A stretch of DNA of 64,000 nucleotides from Lysobacter_K koreensis (GCF_042677045.1 NZ_JBHTIH010000004.1:1-64000), one strand, 5' to 3'. Shown: positions 24,731 to 33,144, numbered from the stretch's first letter. Notes: a model not told the origin generated them from the letters alone. Numbers and translations: made by a program.

Positions 24731-24760
24731 GAAAAAGCCCGGCTTCGGCCGGGCTTTTTT
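24731..24760 (+). terminator. Intrinsic terminator after ax21-like gene 3
   Basis: AAAAAGCCCGGCTTCGGCCG then GGCTTTTTT. The T-run is followed immediately by a GTAG repeat header at 24761. Confidence 0.93.
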
Positions 24761-24818
24761 GTAGATCCGGGCCTGCCCGGATGCTGTTGACGAGCGATCC
24801 GGGCAGGCCCGGATCTAC
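24761..24818. repeat. GTAG...CTAC inverted REP pair (GATCCGGGCC family)
   Basis: GTAGATCCGGGCCTGCCCGG on the left and its complement ending ATCTAC on the right, separated by about 14 bases. Each arm is also a hairpin (ATCCGGGC/GCCCGGAT). The form closely resembles Stenotrophomonas SMAG elements. It lies between the third ax21-like gene and the convergent gpsA. Confidence 0.85.
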
Positions 24819-24833
24819 AACTTGTCACCAGCC

Positions 24834-25892
24834 TCAGCCAAACAGCTCGGCCGGGTACTCGGGTTTCTGCTCGCGCGCGAGCAGCTGGCGCAGTGCATCG
24901 ACCGGGGTGATCGCGCCGTGCAGCACCGCCTGCACCGCCTTGGAGATCGGCAGTTCGATGCCGTGGCGGTCGGCCTGGCGCATGACCTCGTCGGCGGTCT
25001 GCACCGACTCGACCACCTGGCCGATCTGCGCGACCGCCTCGGCGATCGACTGGCCTCGGCCGAGCGCAAGGCCGAGCCGGCGGTTGCGCGACAGGTCGCC
25101 GGTGCAGGTCAGCACCAGGTCGCCGAGCCCGGCCAGGCCCATCAGCGTTTCCGGCTGGCCGCCGATCGCCTGGTTGAGCCGCAGCATCTCGTTGAGGCCG
25201 CGGGTGATCAGGCCGGCGCGGGCATTGAGGCCCAGCTGCATGCCGTCGGCGACGCCGGTCGCGACCGCGAGCACGTTCTTCATCGCCCCGCCGAGCTCGG
25301 CGCCGAGCATGTCGTCCCCGGTGTAGGCGCGGAAACTGGGCCCGTGCAGCACGTCGGCGACGGCCTGCGCGAAACCGGCGTCGTCGGAATGCACGGTCAG
25401 CGCGGTCGGCAGGCCGATCGCGACTTCCTTGGCGAACGAGGGGCCGGTGACCACCGCCAGCGGCACGCCGTCGCCGAGTACTTCAGCAGCGACTTCGTGC
25501 AGGAAGCGGCCACTGCCCGGTTCGAAGCCCTTGGTCGCCCAGGCCACGCCGGCGCGGGCCGGCCGGTGCGGCGCGAGTGCATGCAGGGTTTCGGCGAACG
25601 CGTGCGAGGGCACCACCACCAGCACCAGGTCGGCGCCGTGCAGCGCCTGGGCCAGGTCGGTGGTCGCGCGCAGGGAGGCCGGCAACTCGATGCCCGGCAG
25701 GTAGCGCGGGTTCTGGTGCTGTTGCTCAATGGCCGCGATCGCGGCCGCGTCGCGGCCCCAGAGCACGGCCGGGTGGCCGTGGCGGGCGATCAACGCGGCC
25801 AGCGCGGTGCCCCACGAGCCGGCCCCGAGCACCGCCACCCGCGGCTTGGCCGCGGCTGGCGGATCGGACGGCGCGTCGCTGCCCTGGGTCAT
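24834..25892 (-). CDS. gpsA: Glycerol-3-phosphate dehydrogenase [NAD(P)+]
   Basis: A 352-residue cytoplasmic enzyme that reduces dihydroxyacetone phosphate to sn-glycerol-3-phosphate, the backbone used by PlsB, which is encoded near the right end of the window. The NAD(P)-binding motif is VAVLGAGSWGTAL. Further family motifs are WATKGFEPGSGR, VTGPSFAKEVA, the catalytic-lysine region GGAMKNVLAVATG and MGLAGLGDLVLTCTGDLSRN. The ATG at 25892 has GGAG 8 bases upstream and is preferred over a GTG at 25910. The gene follows secB closely and forms the conserved rhodanese-secB-gpsA block. Confidence 0.96.
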   Translation of the reverse strand: MTQGSDAPSDPPAAAKPRVAVLGAGSWGTALAALIARHGHPAVLWGRDAAAIAAIEQQHQNPRYLPGIELPASLRATTDLAQALHGADLVLVVVPSHAFAETLHALAPHRPARAGVAWATKGFEPGSGRFLHEVAAEVLGDGVPLAVVTGPSFAKEVAIGLPTALTVHSDDAGFAQAVADVLHGPSFRAYTGDDMLGAELGGAMKNVLAVATGVADGMQLGLNARAGLITRGLNEMLRLNQAIGGQPETLMGLAGLGDLVLTCTGDLSRNRRLGLALGRGQSIAEAVAQIGQVVESVQTADEVMRQADRHGIELPISKAVQAVLHGAITPVDALRQLLAREQKPEYPAELFG

Positions 25893-25913
25893 GCGCTGGC
25901 TCCGCGGCACGAC

Positions 25914-26438
25914 TCAGGCGTTGCCGGCGGTCTCGGCGTCGGCCAGGCCGCCTTCGGGCTGCTGCGCGCTGCGCTGGCGCAGGCCTTCGGCGTACAGCGC
26001 GTCGAAGTTGATCGGCTGCAGGAAGAACGGCGGGAAGCCGCCGGCCTGGATCAGCTCGCTGATCAGCTGGCGCGCGTACGGGTACAGCACGTTCGGGCAG
26101 TGGGTGCCGAGCATGCCGTCGAGGGTGGCCGCATCGAAGCCGCTCAGGCCGAACACGCCAGCCTGCTTCACCTCGACCAGGTACATCGGCTTGTCGTCGG
26201 CATTGCAGGTCAGGGTGATGCCGAGCACGACCTCGTAGGCGTTGTCGTTGAGGCGCTGCACGCTCTGGTTGAGGTTCATCTGCAACTGCGGCTGCAGCTG
26301 CTCGTTGAACACCGCCGGGGCGCCGGGCACCTCGAAGGAAACGTCCTTGACGTACAGCTTCTCGACCGTGAACGCGGGGCCGGCGTTGTCGGCCGCTTCG
26401 GTCGGCGCCAGCGCGCCGTTGACGTTTTCTTCGGACAT
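25914..26438 (-). CDS. secB: Protein-export chaperone SecB
   Basis: A 174-residue tetrameric chaperone that keeps presecretory proteins unfolded and hands them to SecA. It may serve the many exported surface proteins encoded here. Family motifs are YVKDVSFEVPGAPAVFNE, VVLGITLTC, YLVEVKQAGVFGLSG and the GTHCPNVLYPYARQLISELI helix. The last is followed by GGFPPFFLQPINFDALYAE. The length is normal, and the C-terminal tail is Gly/Ala-rich. The ATG at 26438 is the first in frame. It lies directly upstream of gpsA and is probably co-transcribed with it. Confidence 0.97.
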   Translation of the reverse strand: MSEENVNGALAPTEAADNAGPAFTVEKLYVKDVSFEVPGAPAVFNEQLQPQLQMNLNQSVQRLNDNAYEVVLGITLTCNADDKPMYLVEVKQAGVFGLSGFDAATLDGMLGTHCPNVLYPYARQLISELIQAGGFPPFFLQPINFDALYAEGLRQRSAQQPEGGLADAETAGNA

Positions 26439-26583
26439 CTCGTAACTCCAGCGAATTCGGGTGGGAAACTCAGGTAGGAACAGGAAAGAAATCGATTATG
26501 GCACGCGACTTTTTGCGCAGCCGCTCCAAGGTCTTGGGGGCACGCACGCGCGTCGCAAGGGGGCCGGGCGCGATCTCGATATA

Positions 26584-26700
26584 CGGCGGGCTTCAGCCCG
26601 CCATCGCCATGCTCAGCTTCCCGGTGGGTGGGATGCCGATTCACAGCCGCGATTCCTCGCCAACTGCGGCGGCGGGATGACGGGCTTGAGCCCGCCCTAC
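26584..26700. repeat. REP hairpin pair between the rhodanese gene and secB
   Basis: The left hairpin GGCGGGCTTCAGCCCGCC is at 26585-26602. The right hairpin CGGGCTTGAGCCCG plus CCCTAC is at 26681-26700. The terminal CTAC is the complement of the GTAG header, and its TAG is the stop codon of the rhodanese gene. The left member has lost the exact header. The gap between secB and the rhodanese gene is where grxC stands in E. coli. Confidence 0.75.
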
Positions 26701-27134
26701 GCGCGGCCCTTGACCAGCGGCAGGTCGGCCTGCTGCCAGGCCTGGACGCCGCCGTCGAGCCAGTAGACGTGCTCGAAGCCGGCCTTCTTCAGGCGCTTGG
26801 CGGCGTCGGCCGAGGCCTGGCCGCTGCGGCAGGTCACCACCACCGGCAGTGCCTTGGCGCTGGCCAGCAGTTTGCTCTCCGGGTCGAACTGGCTCAGCTG
26901 CACCGAGCGGCTGCCGGCGATGTGGCCCTTCTCGAAATCGCCGCTGGGCGACAGGTCGACCACCAGCGCGTTGTCGCGGTTGATCAGCCCGGTCAGCTCG
27001 GCCGGGCGCAACGCCTTGTAGCCGCGGAACAGCCGCGCGACCTCGGTGTAGATCAGGGCGCCGGTCAGGCCGGCCAGGCCCATCGCGAGGAGGGAGTGGC
27101 GGCCGGCAAACGCCAGCAGTTCTTCAATAGTCAC
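26697..27134 (-). CDS. Membrane-anchored rhodanese-domain protein (YibN-like)
   Basis: A 145-residue protein with an N-terminal membrane helix (about 14-31) and a single rhodanese domain. The active-site loop is TCRSGQAS with the catalytic cysteine at residue 102. The fold-defining segments NALVVDLSPSGDFEKGHIAG and YWLDGGVQAWQ are complete. Such proteins move sulfur or handle thiols at the membrane. Gene order matches E. coli yibN-grxC-secB-gpsA without grxC. The stop codon is the TAG of a GTAG repeat header at 26697-26700. The ATG at 27134 is the natural start before the helix. Confidence 0.9.
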   Translation of the reverse strand: MTIEELLAFAGRHSLLAMGLAGLTGALIYTEVARLFRGYKALRPAELTGLINRDNALVVDLSPSGDFEKGHIAGSRSVQLSQFDPESKLLASAKALPVVVTCRSGQASADAAKRLKKAGFEHVYWLDGGVQAWQQADLPLVKGRA

Positions 27135-27238
27135 TCAGGTCACGCCGACGGCAAGGGGGCCGGGATTGTCGCCCAGCGCCTCGCACTGCGCAAAAGACCG
27201 GCGCCGTATCGGCCGCGACGCGCGTTCAGCGAACTCGG

Positions 27239-27697
27239 CTACTGGCCGTCCCACAGGTCCGGCAGATCGCTGACCAGCCACCAGACCTTGGCCTCGGGCT
27301 CCCAGCGCCAGCGCTCGCGGTAGCGCACGGTGCGCTCGGCCTGGGTGTGGCGGTTGATCACGCCGATGTCGACATCGCGCACCGCGGTGCCGGCCTCCAT
27401 GTCGCTGTCGGCGCCGACGTCGCGGTACGAGGAGATCTGCACCTGCTTGTAGCGTTCCAGCTGCAGCGCGGTCGGCGGGTTCTTCTCGCGCACCGTCGGG
27501 TCGATCAGGTTCAGCGCACCCTCGAAATCGCCCCAGCGCACCGCGCCGGCCCAGGCGTACTGGTTGCGCTCGAGGCCATCGCGCTGGCTGGGGTTGGTCG
27601 CGCAGCCGGCCAGCGCCAGCAGCAACCCGAGGGCCGTGGTCTTCAACAGCGTGTGCAGCAGGCGTGTGTACGAGAGGTGTGTCGACTGCCGGCGCAT
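27239..27697 (-). CDS. Predicted lipoprotein of unknown function
   Basis: A 152-residue protein with a long lipoprotein signal, TALGLLLALAGC, and the lipobox cysteine near residue 32. The mature domain begins ATNPSQRDGLERNQYAWAG and includes WGDFEGALNLIDPTVR, then beta-strand-rich segments with RYRERWRWEPEAKVWWLVSD. The fold suggestion is a small NTF2-like alpha+beta domain, judged only from the pattern of a helix followed by a curved sheet ending in W-rich strands. The start at 27697 is uncertain, because the basic leader before the hydrophobic core is long. It stands between the YiiD-type thioesterase and rhodanese genes on the same strand. Confidence 0.6.
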   Translation of the reverse strand: MRRQSTHLSYTRLLHTLLKTTALGLLLALAGCATNPSQRDGLERNQYAWAGAVRWGDFEGALNLIDPTVREKNPPTALQLERYKQVQISSYRDVGADSDMEAGTAVRDVDIGVINRHTQAERTVRYRERWRWEPEAKVWWLVSDLPDLWDGQ

Positions 27698-27740
27698 GGC
27701 GCGCTCCGTGGTGAGCCAGCCGCATCCTAGCCCGCGCGCG

Positions 27741-28199
27741 TCAGCTTTTCGCGATGGCGACGTAGCGCGCGGTGAATTCGGTCGCGATCCCGCCGTCGGG
27801 CAGCAGCGCGTGCGCCACCAGCCCGGCGCGCGCGCGGCCGCGCTGGCGCAGGGTGGCGATGAAGTCGTCCCAGTCCGAGCCCGGCGCCAGCTGTGCGTGC
27901 ACGTCGAGGTCGGCGAACAGCGGCGCCAGGTAGCGGACCTGGCTGTCGGCGACGAACACGTCGGCGGCGATCCCGGCCGCGTCCACGTGCAGCGACACCA
28001 GCCCCCACGACGCCAGCGTCATCATAGACGCGAGGCTGCCGCCGAACGCGCAGCCCTTGTCGTTGACGTGCAGCGCCAGCGGCGCGTGCAGCCGCAGGCG
28101 CTGGCCGTCGTAGCCGGCAATGCGCAGCTGCATCGCGGCGACCGGCGGCATCGACTGGTAGTGGCGGTCGAGGCGTTGCAGGGCGTCGGCGTGGGGCAT
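27741..28199 (-). CDS. Hotdog-fold thioesterase, YiiD C-terminal type
   Basis: A 152-residue single-domain hotdog protein. The segment LHVNDKGCAFGGSLASMMTL matches the YiiD_C (putative thioesterase) family, with a glycine-rich helix-capping loop after the Asp/Lys positions. A late strand VADSQVRYLAPLFADL is also typical. Members are assumed to hydrolyse acyl thioesters, but few have been tested. The ATG at 28199 was chosen because MPHADALQRLDRHYQ starts the first helix. In-frame codons extend upstream without a clear ribosome site. It reads away from hemD across a GTAG repeat pair. Confidence 0.72.
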   Translation of the reverse strand: MPHADALQRLDRHYQSMPPVAAMQLRIAGYDGQRLRLHAPLALHVNDKGCAFGGSLASMMTLASWGLVSLHVDAAGIAADVFVADSQVRYLAPLFADLDVHAQLAPGSDWDDFIATLRQRGRARAGLVAHALLPDGGIATEFTARYVAIAKS

Positions 28200-28283
28200 G
28201 CAATGGGTTACCGAGGTCAAGAGAACGGCGGTGGAAGGGGCGCCGCAATAGCGCAGGCCCGGTCCGGCCATGATTGCTTCTTG

Positions 28284-28351
28284 GTAGATCCGAGCCTGCT
28301 CGGATCGCGCTTGCCGGTGACGACATGCGATCCGAGCAGGCTCGGATCTAC
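28284..28351. repeat. GTAG...CTAC inverted REP pair (GATCCGAGCC family)
   Basis: GTAGATCCGAGCCTGCTCGG on the left and CCGAGCAGGCTCGGATCTAC on the right, separated by 28 bases. It is a variant of the 24761-24818 pair in which compensatory changes keep the stem. It lies in the divergent interval between the thioesterase gene and hemD. Confidence 0.85.
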
Positions 28352-28385
28352 CGAGGCGGGTGGGCGGGTATGCCAAGCTTCCGCC

Positions 28386-29159
28386 ATGTCGCCAGCTGCG
28401 CCGCCGCGATGGTACGTGATCTCGCTGCGCCCGCGCGGCGAACATGCGCCGTTGCGCCGCGCCGCCGCGCGCCACGGCGCGGGCCTGATCGCGCTGTCGC
28501 CGTGGCTGCTGCGCGACCGCGACGACGCCACCACCCGCACCGCACTCGCCGCGGCGCTGGCGGCGCCGCGGGTGCTGGTCACCAGTCCGGCGGCGGCGCG
28601 CGCGGCCGCACGCCTGCAGCCCTTGCGCGGATGCGCGGACCAGCGCTGGTTCGCGGTTGGCGCCGGCACCGCCGCCGCGTTGCGACGCGCCGGCGTCGAC
28701 GCGGTTGCATCGCCGGCACGCATGGACAGCGAGGGCGTGCTGGCCTTGCCCGGCCTGCAGGACTTCGCCGGCGACGACGTGCTGGGCTTGATCGGCGCGC
28801 CCGGCGGCCGCGGGCTGCTGGTGCCGGCGCTGCAGGCGCGCGGCGCGCGCGTGCGCCGCGCCGATGTCTACGAGCGGGTGGCGGTGGCGCCGTCGCCGCG
28901 CGCGGTCGCGGCGTTGCGCGCGCTGTCGCGGCCGGCGGCGCTGGCCCTGTCGAGCGGCGAAGCGTTGCAGCGGATCGTCGCCGCGCTGCCCGCCGACGCG
29001 CTGGTGCGCTTGCGCGGCGCGCAGGTGCTCGCCGCCAGCGAACGCCTGGCGGCGTTGGCGCGCGAACTGGGGTTCGCCGACATCGTGGTCGCGGCTGGGC
29101 CGCGACCGCGCGAGCTGCTGGCCGCCGCGCGCGCGCCGAAGGAAGTGCCGGCTCTCTAG
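28386..29159 (+). CDS. hemD: Uroporphyrinogen-III synthase
   Basis: A 257-residue enzyme that closes and rearranges hydroxymethylbilane to uroporphyrinogen III in tetrapyrrole synthesis. The fold is poorly conserved. Recognisable family points are RPRGEHAPLRRAAARHGAGL at the start, VLVTSPAAARAAA, WFAVGAGTAAALRRAG, the hinge and second-domain GRGLLVPALQARGARVRRAD with VYERV, and LALSSGEALQRI. It heads a hemD-hemX-hemY cluster, which supports the call. The last codons, RAPKEVPAL and the TAG, lie in a small CCGAAGGAAGT palindromic repeat also found inside the gene at 33145. The ATG at 28386 is the best start. Confidence 0.85.
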   Translation: MSPAAPPRWYVISLRPRGEHAPLRRAAARHGAGLIALSPWLLRDRDDATTRTALAAALAAPRVLVTSPAAARAAARLQPLRGCADQRWFAVGAGTAAALRRAGVDAVASPARMDSEGVLALPGLQDFAGDDVLGLIGAPGGRGLLVPALQARGARVRRADVYERVAVAPSPRAVAALRALSRPAALALSSGEALQRIVAALPADALVRLRGAQVLAASERLAALARELGFADIVVAAGPRPRELLAAARAPKEVPAL

Positions 29160-29257
29160 GCGCCGCGAGCGGCAGCGCACGGCGCATCCGGTAGCATGGC
29201 GGCGTCGCGGCCGATCCCCCGGTTTATCCGGCCGCCTGCAACCGGTCTGCCCTGCCC

Positions 29258-30262
29258 GTGTCCTCGATTCCCGATCCTGCTTCGCCGACATCGACCCCTT
29301 CGCCTGCGCGCACGTCGCCGCGCCGCGCCGCGAGCCCGTGGCCGTGGCTGCTGCTGGTGCTCGCCCTCGCCGGGGCGGGCTGGTACGGCTGGCAGCAGTG
29401 GCAGGCGTGCGACGCGCGCGAACGCCACGCGCTGGCCGATGCCGAACAACGCCTGGGCGCACTCGACGAACGTCTGGCGGCACTGCGCCGCGACCAGCGC
29501 GCGCAGACCGCGCGCCTGCAACAGGCCGACGCCACCAACCGCGTGCTGCGCGACGAACTGCTCGGCATCGGCCAGCGCGCGGCGCTGCTCGAGGACAGCG
29601 TCTCCAAGCTCGCCGATCCCGACCGCCACGGCGCCCAGGCGCTGCGGCTGGACGAGGCCGAACTGCTGCTGACCCTAGGCCTGCAACGGCTGCAGATCGC
29701 CGGCGACCTGGATGGCGCGCGGCGCGCCTACGCGCTGGCCGCCGGCGTGCTCGCCGGCATCGACGACCCGGCCTACCTCAGCCTGCGCCAGACCCTGGGC
29801 CAGGAGCGCTCCGCCCTGGATGCGGTGGGGGCCGAGCCGCGCGTGCAGGCGCTGGCGAAGCTCGACGCGCTGGCCGCCACGTTCGCCGCGGCGCCGGCGC
29901 GCGACCCCGATGCGCGCTCGACGCGCGTGCCGTGGTGGCGGCGCGCGTTCGCCAAGGTCATCGCCGTGCAACCCAGCGACCGCGCGCTGGCGATGCAACC
30001 GGCCGAGCGCGCCGCCGCGCTTGCCGGCCTGCAACTGGAGATCACCCTGGCGCGTGCCGCGGCCGAACGGCGCGATGCCGACGGCTACCGCGCCGCGCTC
30101 GCGCGCGCGCAGGACTGGCTGCCGCGGCTGTGGTCGGACCCGGCGCTGCTGCAACGCCGGCGCGCGCAGCTCGACGCGATCGCGGCGATGCCGCTTTCAC
30201 TTTCGCTCCCGGCGCTGGGCAGCACACTGGAGCAACTGCGGCAGATGCGCGCGTCGTCCTGA
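29258..30262 (+). CDS. hemX: HemX-like membrane protein of the tetrapyrrole operon
   Basis: A 334-residue inner-membrane protein. A proline/serine-rich cytoplasmic N-terminus is followed by one transmembrane helix (about 28-46, WPWLLLVLALAGAGWYGW). A coiled coil spans about 55-115 (DAEQRLGALDERLAALRRDQ...). The periplasmic helical domain has LDEAELLLTLGLQRLQIAGD, a HemX signature. HemX is named as a uroporphyrinogen-III methyltransferase-like protein, but it has no methyltransferase domain and its role is unsettled. The start codon is GTG at 29258. It sits between hemD and hemY on the same strand. Confidence 0.88.
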   Translation: MSSIPDPASPTSTPSPARTSPRRAASPWPWLLLVLALAGAGWYGWQQWQACDARERHALADAEQRLGALDERLAALRRDQRAQTARLQQADATNRVLRDELLGIGQRAALLEDSVSKLADPDRHGAQALRLDEAELLLTLGLQRLQIAGDLDGARRAYALAAGVLAGIDDPAYLSLRQTLGQERSALDAVGAEPRVQALAKLDALAATFAAAPARDPDARSTRVPWWRRAFAKVIAVQPSDRALAMQPAERAAALAGLQLEITLARAAAERRDADGYRAALARAQDWLPRLWSDPALLQRRRAQLDAIAAMPLSLSLPALGSTLEQLRQMRASS

Positions 30263-30336
30263 GGCGTCGCGATCGACCGGCGATCGCCGCCGGAGCCGCC
30301 CCCTGACGCTGGCGTCGCCATGAACCTGGAGTCCGC

Positions 30337-31599
30337 ATGAACCTCTTCCGCAACCTGCTGTTCTGGATCGTGCTGGCGCTGGTCGGCGCGCTGGTCGCGC
30401 AACTGCTGGTGCAGGACCCGGGCTACGTGCTGGTGCGCTACCGCGGCAACGACTACAGCACCACGCTGGCGGCCGCGATCGGCATCGGCCTGCTGGTGCT
30501 GGCCGGCGCGTGGCTGCTGTGGAAGGTGCTGAGCCTGCCGTTCGTGGCGCTGCGCCGGCGCCGCAAGAAGCTCGGCCGCGCGCGCCTGACCGAGGGCCTC
30601 GACGCGCTGCACCAAGGCCACTGGAGCCGCGCCGAGAAATCGCTGGCGCAGGCGGCCGAACACGACGACGTCGCCGCCTTGGCCCGGGTTGGCGCCGCGC
30701 GCGCGGCCGCGGCGCGCGGCGATGTCGCCGCCAGCCAGGGATACCTCGATGCGCTCGGCAGCGGACATCCGACCAGCCGCGCGATCGCCGCGGCCGAACT
30801 CGCGCTCGCGCGCGGCCACGCGGGCGAAGCGCTGGGCCTGCTCGACGCGGCCAACGCGCAGCCGCTGCCGCCGCGCGGGCTGGCCTTGCGCGCGCAAGCG
30901 CTGGTCGCGCTGGGCCGTTCGGGCGAGGCCTACGGCCTGCTCGGCGCGCTGCGCCAGCAGCAGGCGATGCCGTCCGAGCAGCTGACATTGCTTGAGGCGC
31001 AGTGGGCCGAGGCCGCGCTGCGCGAGGCCGGCGACGCCAACGTGCTCGCCGACCGCTGGGAAGCGCTGCCCAAGCCGCTCAAGAGCGACCCGGCCGCGGT
31101 CGCCGCCTACGCCAACCGCGCCGCCGCGTTGCGCTGGGACGAAGCCGCCGCCAAGAGCCTCGAGCAGGCGCTCGACACGCGCTGGGACGAATCGCTGGCG
31201 GTGCTGTACGGGCAGCTGCCGCTGACCCAGGACGGCGGCCGGCTCGACGCGCGCCGCGGCAACGCCGAACGCTGGCTGCAGGCGCACCCGGGCAGCCCCG
31301 GCGTGCTGCTCACGCTCGCGCGGCTGGCCCGCGCGCAGGGCCAGTGGCCGCAGGCCGAGGGCTACTTGCACCGCGCCCTCGCCCAGGGCGCCGGCAGCGA
31401 CGCGTGGGAGGAACTCGGCCACGGCTTCGCCCAGGCCGGCGACGAACCGCGCGCACGCCTGAGCTATGCCAACGCGCTGCGCGCCAACCGCGGCGAACGC
31501 GTCGCCGACCTGCCCGGGCGCGACCTGCGCCAGCAGCTCCACGACCAGGCGGTGGTCGAGGAACGCGACGAACACGGCATGCCGCGGCTGCGCGAATAG
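30337..31599 (+). CDS. hemY: HemY-like protein, TPR domain (tetrapyrrole operon)
   Basis: A 420-residue inner-membrane protein with two N-terminal transmembrane helices (about 5-24 and 41-61), the HemY N-terminal family domain (RYRGNDYSTTLAAAIGIGLL), then an array of tetratricopeptide-like helices to the end (for example SYANALRANRGERVADLP). This HemY is not the protoporphyrinogen oxidase of the same name in Bacillus. Proteobacterial HemY is thought to organise haem-biosynthesis steps at the membrane. It follows hemX after 74 bases and closes the operon. A REP pair lies downstream. Confidence 0.92.
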   Translation: MNLFRNLLFWIVLALVGALVAQLLVQDPGYVLVRYRGNDYSTTLAAAIGIGLLVLAGAWLLWKVLSLPFVALRRRRKKLGRARLTEGLDALHQGHWSRAEKSLAQAAEHDDVAALARVGAARAAAARGDVAASQGYLDALGSGHPTSRAIAAAELALARGHAGEALGLLDAANAQPLPPRGLALRAQALVALGRSGEAYGLLGALRQQQAMPSEQLTLLEAQWAEAALREAGDANVLADRWEALPKPLKSDPAAVAAYANRAAALRWDEAAAKSLEQALDTRWDESLAVLYGQLPLTQDGGRLDARRGNAERWLQAHPGSPGVLLTLARLARAQGQWPQAEGYLHRALAQGAGSDAWEELGHGFAQAGDEPRARLSYANALRANRGERVADLPGRDLRQQLHDQAVVEERDEHGMPRLRE

Positions 31600-31617
31600 G
31601 CCGCCGCGCTCGCGGGC

Positions 31618-31759
31618 GTAGGGCGAGTTTCAACCCGCCGTGGCCATGCCATGAAGTCCCGGCGGGTCGGACTCCGATTCGCTGCCGCGACTCCTTGCCT
31701 TCTATTCGCAACTCCTCGCCATCTGCTGCGGCGGGATGGCGGGTTGAAACCCGCCCTAC
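31618..31759. repeat. Widely spaced GTAG...CTAC REP pair
   Basis: GTAGGGCGAGTTTCAACCCG on the left and CGGGTTGAAACCCGCCCTAC on the right, about 100 bases apart. It lies between hemY and the convergent fadI gene. It is the same sequence family as the hairpins at 361 and 811. Confidence 0.8.
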
Positions 31760-31773
31760 GCAACCGGCCGCGC

Positions 31774-33051
31774 CTAGCGCTCGAGGATCGCCACCACGCC
31801 CATGCCGCCGGCGGTGCAGACCGACAGCAGGCAGCGGCCGCCGCCGCGTTGCTTGAGTTCCTTGGCCGCGGTCGCGACCAGGCGCGCGCCGGTGGCCGCG
31901 AACGGGTGACCGGTGGCCAGCGAGGAACCGTTCGGGTTGATCTTCGCCGGGTCGATGCGGCCCAGCGGCGCGTCCAGGCCGAGCCGGGTCTTGCAGTACT
32001 CCTCGCTCTCCCACGCGCGCAGCGTGCACAGCACCTGCGCGGCGAACGCCTCGTGGATCTCGTAGAAGTCGAAGTCCTGCAGGGTCAGGCCGTTGCGCTT
32101 GAGCATCTCCGGCACCGCCACCGTCGGCGCCATCAGCAGCCCTTCGCCGTGGACGAAGTCGACCGCGGCCACGTGCGCGTCGCGCAGGTAGCACAGCGGT
32201 TCGACCCCGTGCGCCTGCGCCCACTCGTCGGACGCGAGCAGGCAGGCGGCGGCGCCGTCGGTGAGCGGGGTCGAGTTGGCCGCGGTCAGGGTGCCGCGGC
32301 CGGAGGTCTTGTCGAACGCCGGCTTCAGCGTGGCGAGTTTTTCCAGCGAGCTGTCGGCGCGCAGGATGTTGTCGCGCGCGACCCCGCGGAAGCTGACCAC
32401 CAGGTCGTCGAAGAAACCGCGCTCGTAGGCGGCGGCGAGTTTCTGGTGCGACGACAGCGCCCACTCGTCCTGCGAGTCGCGCGCGATGTTCCACTGCTTG
32501 GCCATGTCCTCGCAGTGCTCGCCCATCGACTTGCCGGTGCGCGGCTCGGCCACGCCGGGGAAGTCGGGCTTGAGTTCGCGCAGCGAGAAACCCTTGAACG
32601 CGGCGAGCTTGTCGCGCGGGGTCTTCGCCGCGTTCGCGGCGAGCAGGCGCCGGCGCAGCTTCTGGCCGTAGACGATCGGCACGTCGGAGGTGGTGTCGGA
32701 GCCACCGCCGATGCCCGACTCGATCTGCCCGGCGGCGATCTTGTTGGCGATCGCGACGATGGTGTCGAGCGAGGTGCCGCACGCGCGCTGCATGGTCAGG
32801 CCCGGGGTCAGCGGCGACAGGCCGGACGACAGCGCGGCCTCGCGGCCGAGGTTCCAGTCGCTGCTGTGCTTGATCACCGAGCCCATCGCCACTTCGCCCA
32901 ACTGCTGGCCGTGCAGGCCGAACTTCTCGACCAGGGCGCCCAACGTGCGTACCGACATGCCCAGGTTGCCGACGTCGGCGTACGCGGTGTTCTGGCGGCA
33001 GAACGGAATGCGGACGCCACCGAGCACGGCGACGGGACGGGTTGGACGCAT
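31774..33051 (-). CDS. fadI: Acetyl-CoA C-acyltransferase (thiolase), FadI type
   Basis: A 425-residue thiolase that cleaves 3-ketoacyl-CoA in fatty-acid beta-oxidation. The nucleophilic cysteine is C91 in QRACGTSLDT, the histidine H382 is in GHPFAATGAR and the second catalytic cysteine C412 is in CTAGGMGV. NEAFAAQ-type residues appear as IHEAFAAQV. The length and the RIPFCRQNTAYADVGNL start fit the FadI (trifunctional beta-subunit) branch better than PhaA. The alpha subunit FadJ is not in the window. The gene is divergent from the unknown gene at 33145 and convergent with hemY across a REP pair. Confidence 0.9.
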   Translation of the reverse strand: MRPTRPVAVLGGVRIPFCRQNTAYADVGNLGMSVRTLGALVEKFGLHGQQLGEVAMGSVIKHSSDWNLGREAALSSGLSPLTPGLTMQRACGTSLDTIVAIANKIAAGQIESGIGGGSDTTSDVPIVYGQKLRRRLLAANAAKTPRDKLAAFKGFSLRELKPDFPGVAEPRTGKSMGEHCEDMAKQWNIARDSQDEWALSSHQKLAAAYERGFFDDLVVSFRGVARDNILRADSSLEKLATLKPAFDKTSGRGTLTAANSTPLTDGAAACLLASDEWAQAHGVEPLCYLRDAHVAAVDFVHGEGLLMAPTVAVPEMLKRNGLTLQDFDFYEIHEAFAAQVLCTLRAWESEEYCKTRLGLDAPLGRIDPAKINPNGSSLATGHPFAATGARLVATAAKELKQRGGGRCLLSVCTAGGMGVVAILER

Positions 33052-33144
33052 CGGATCACCTCGCTGGGAGGCCCGCGGTGCCTGGCGGGCATAATGGCCG
33101 CAGTGTAGCGCCGCGTCCGCGCTCGACCAAACGCCTGCGTATCC

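Noticed and set aside
26499..26517. Sigma-54-like sequence TGGCACGCGACTTTTTGC on the plus strand.
   Set aside because: The distance between the GG and GC elements is 3 bases too long, and no plus-strand gene follows.
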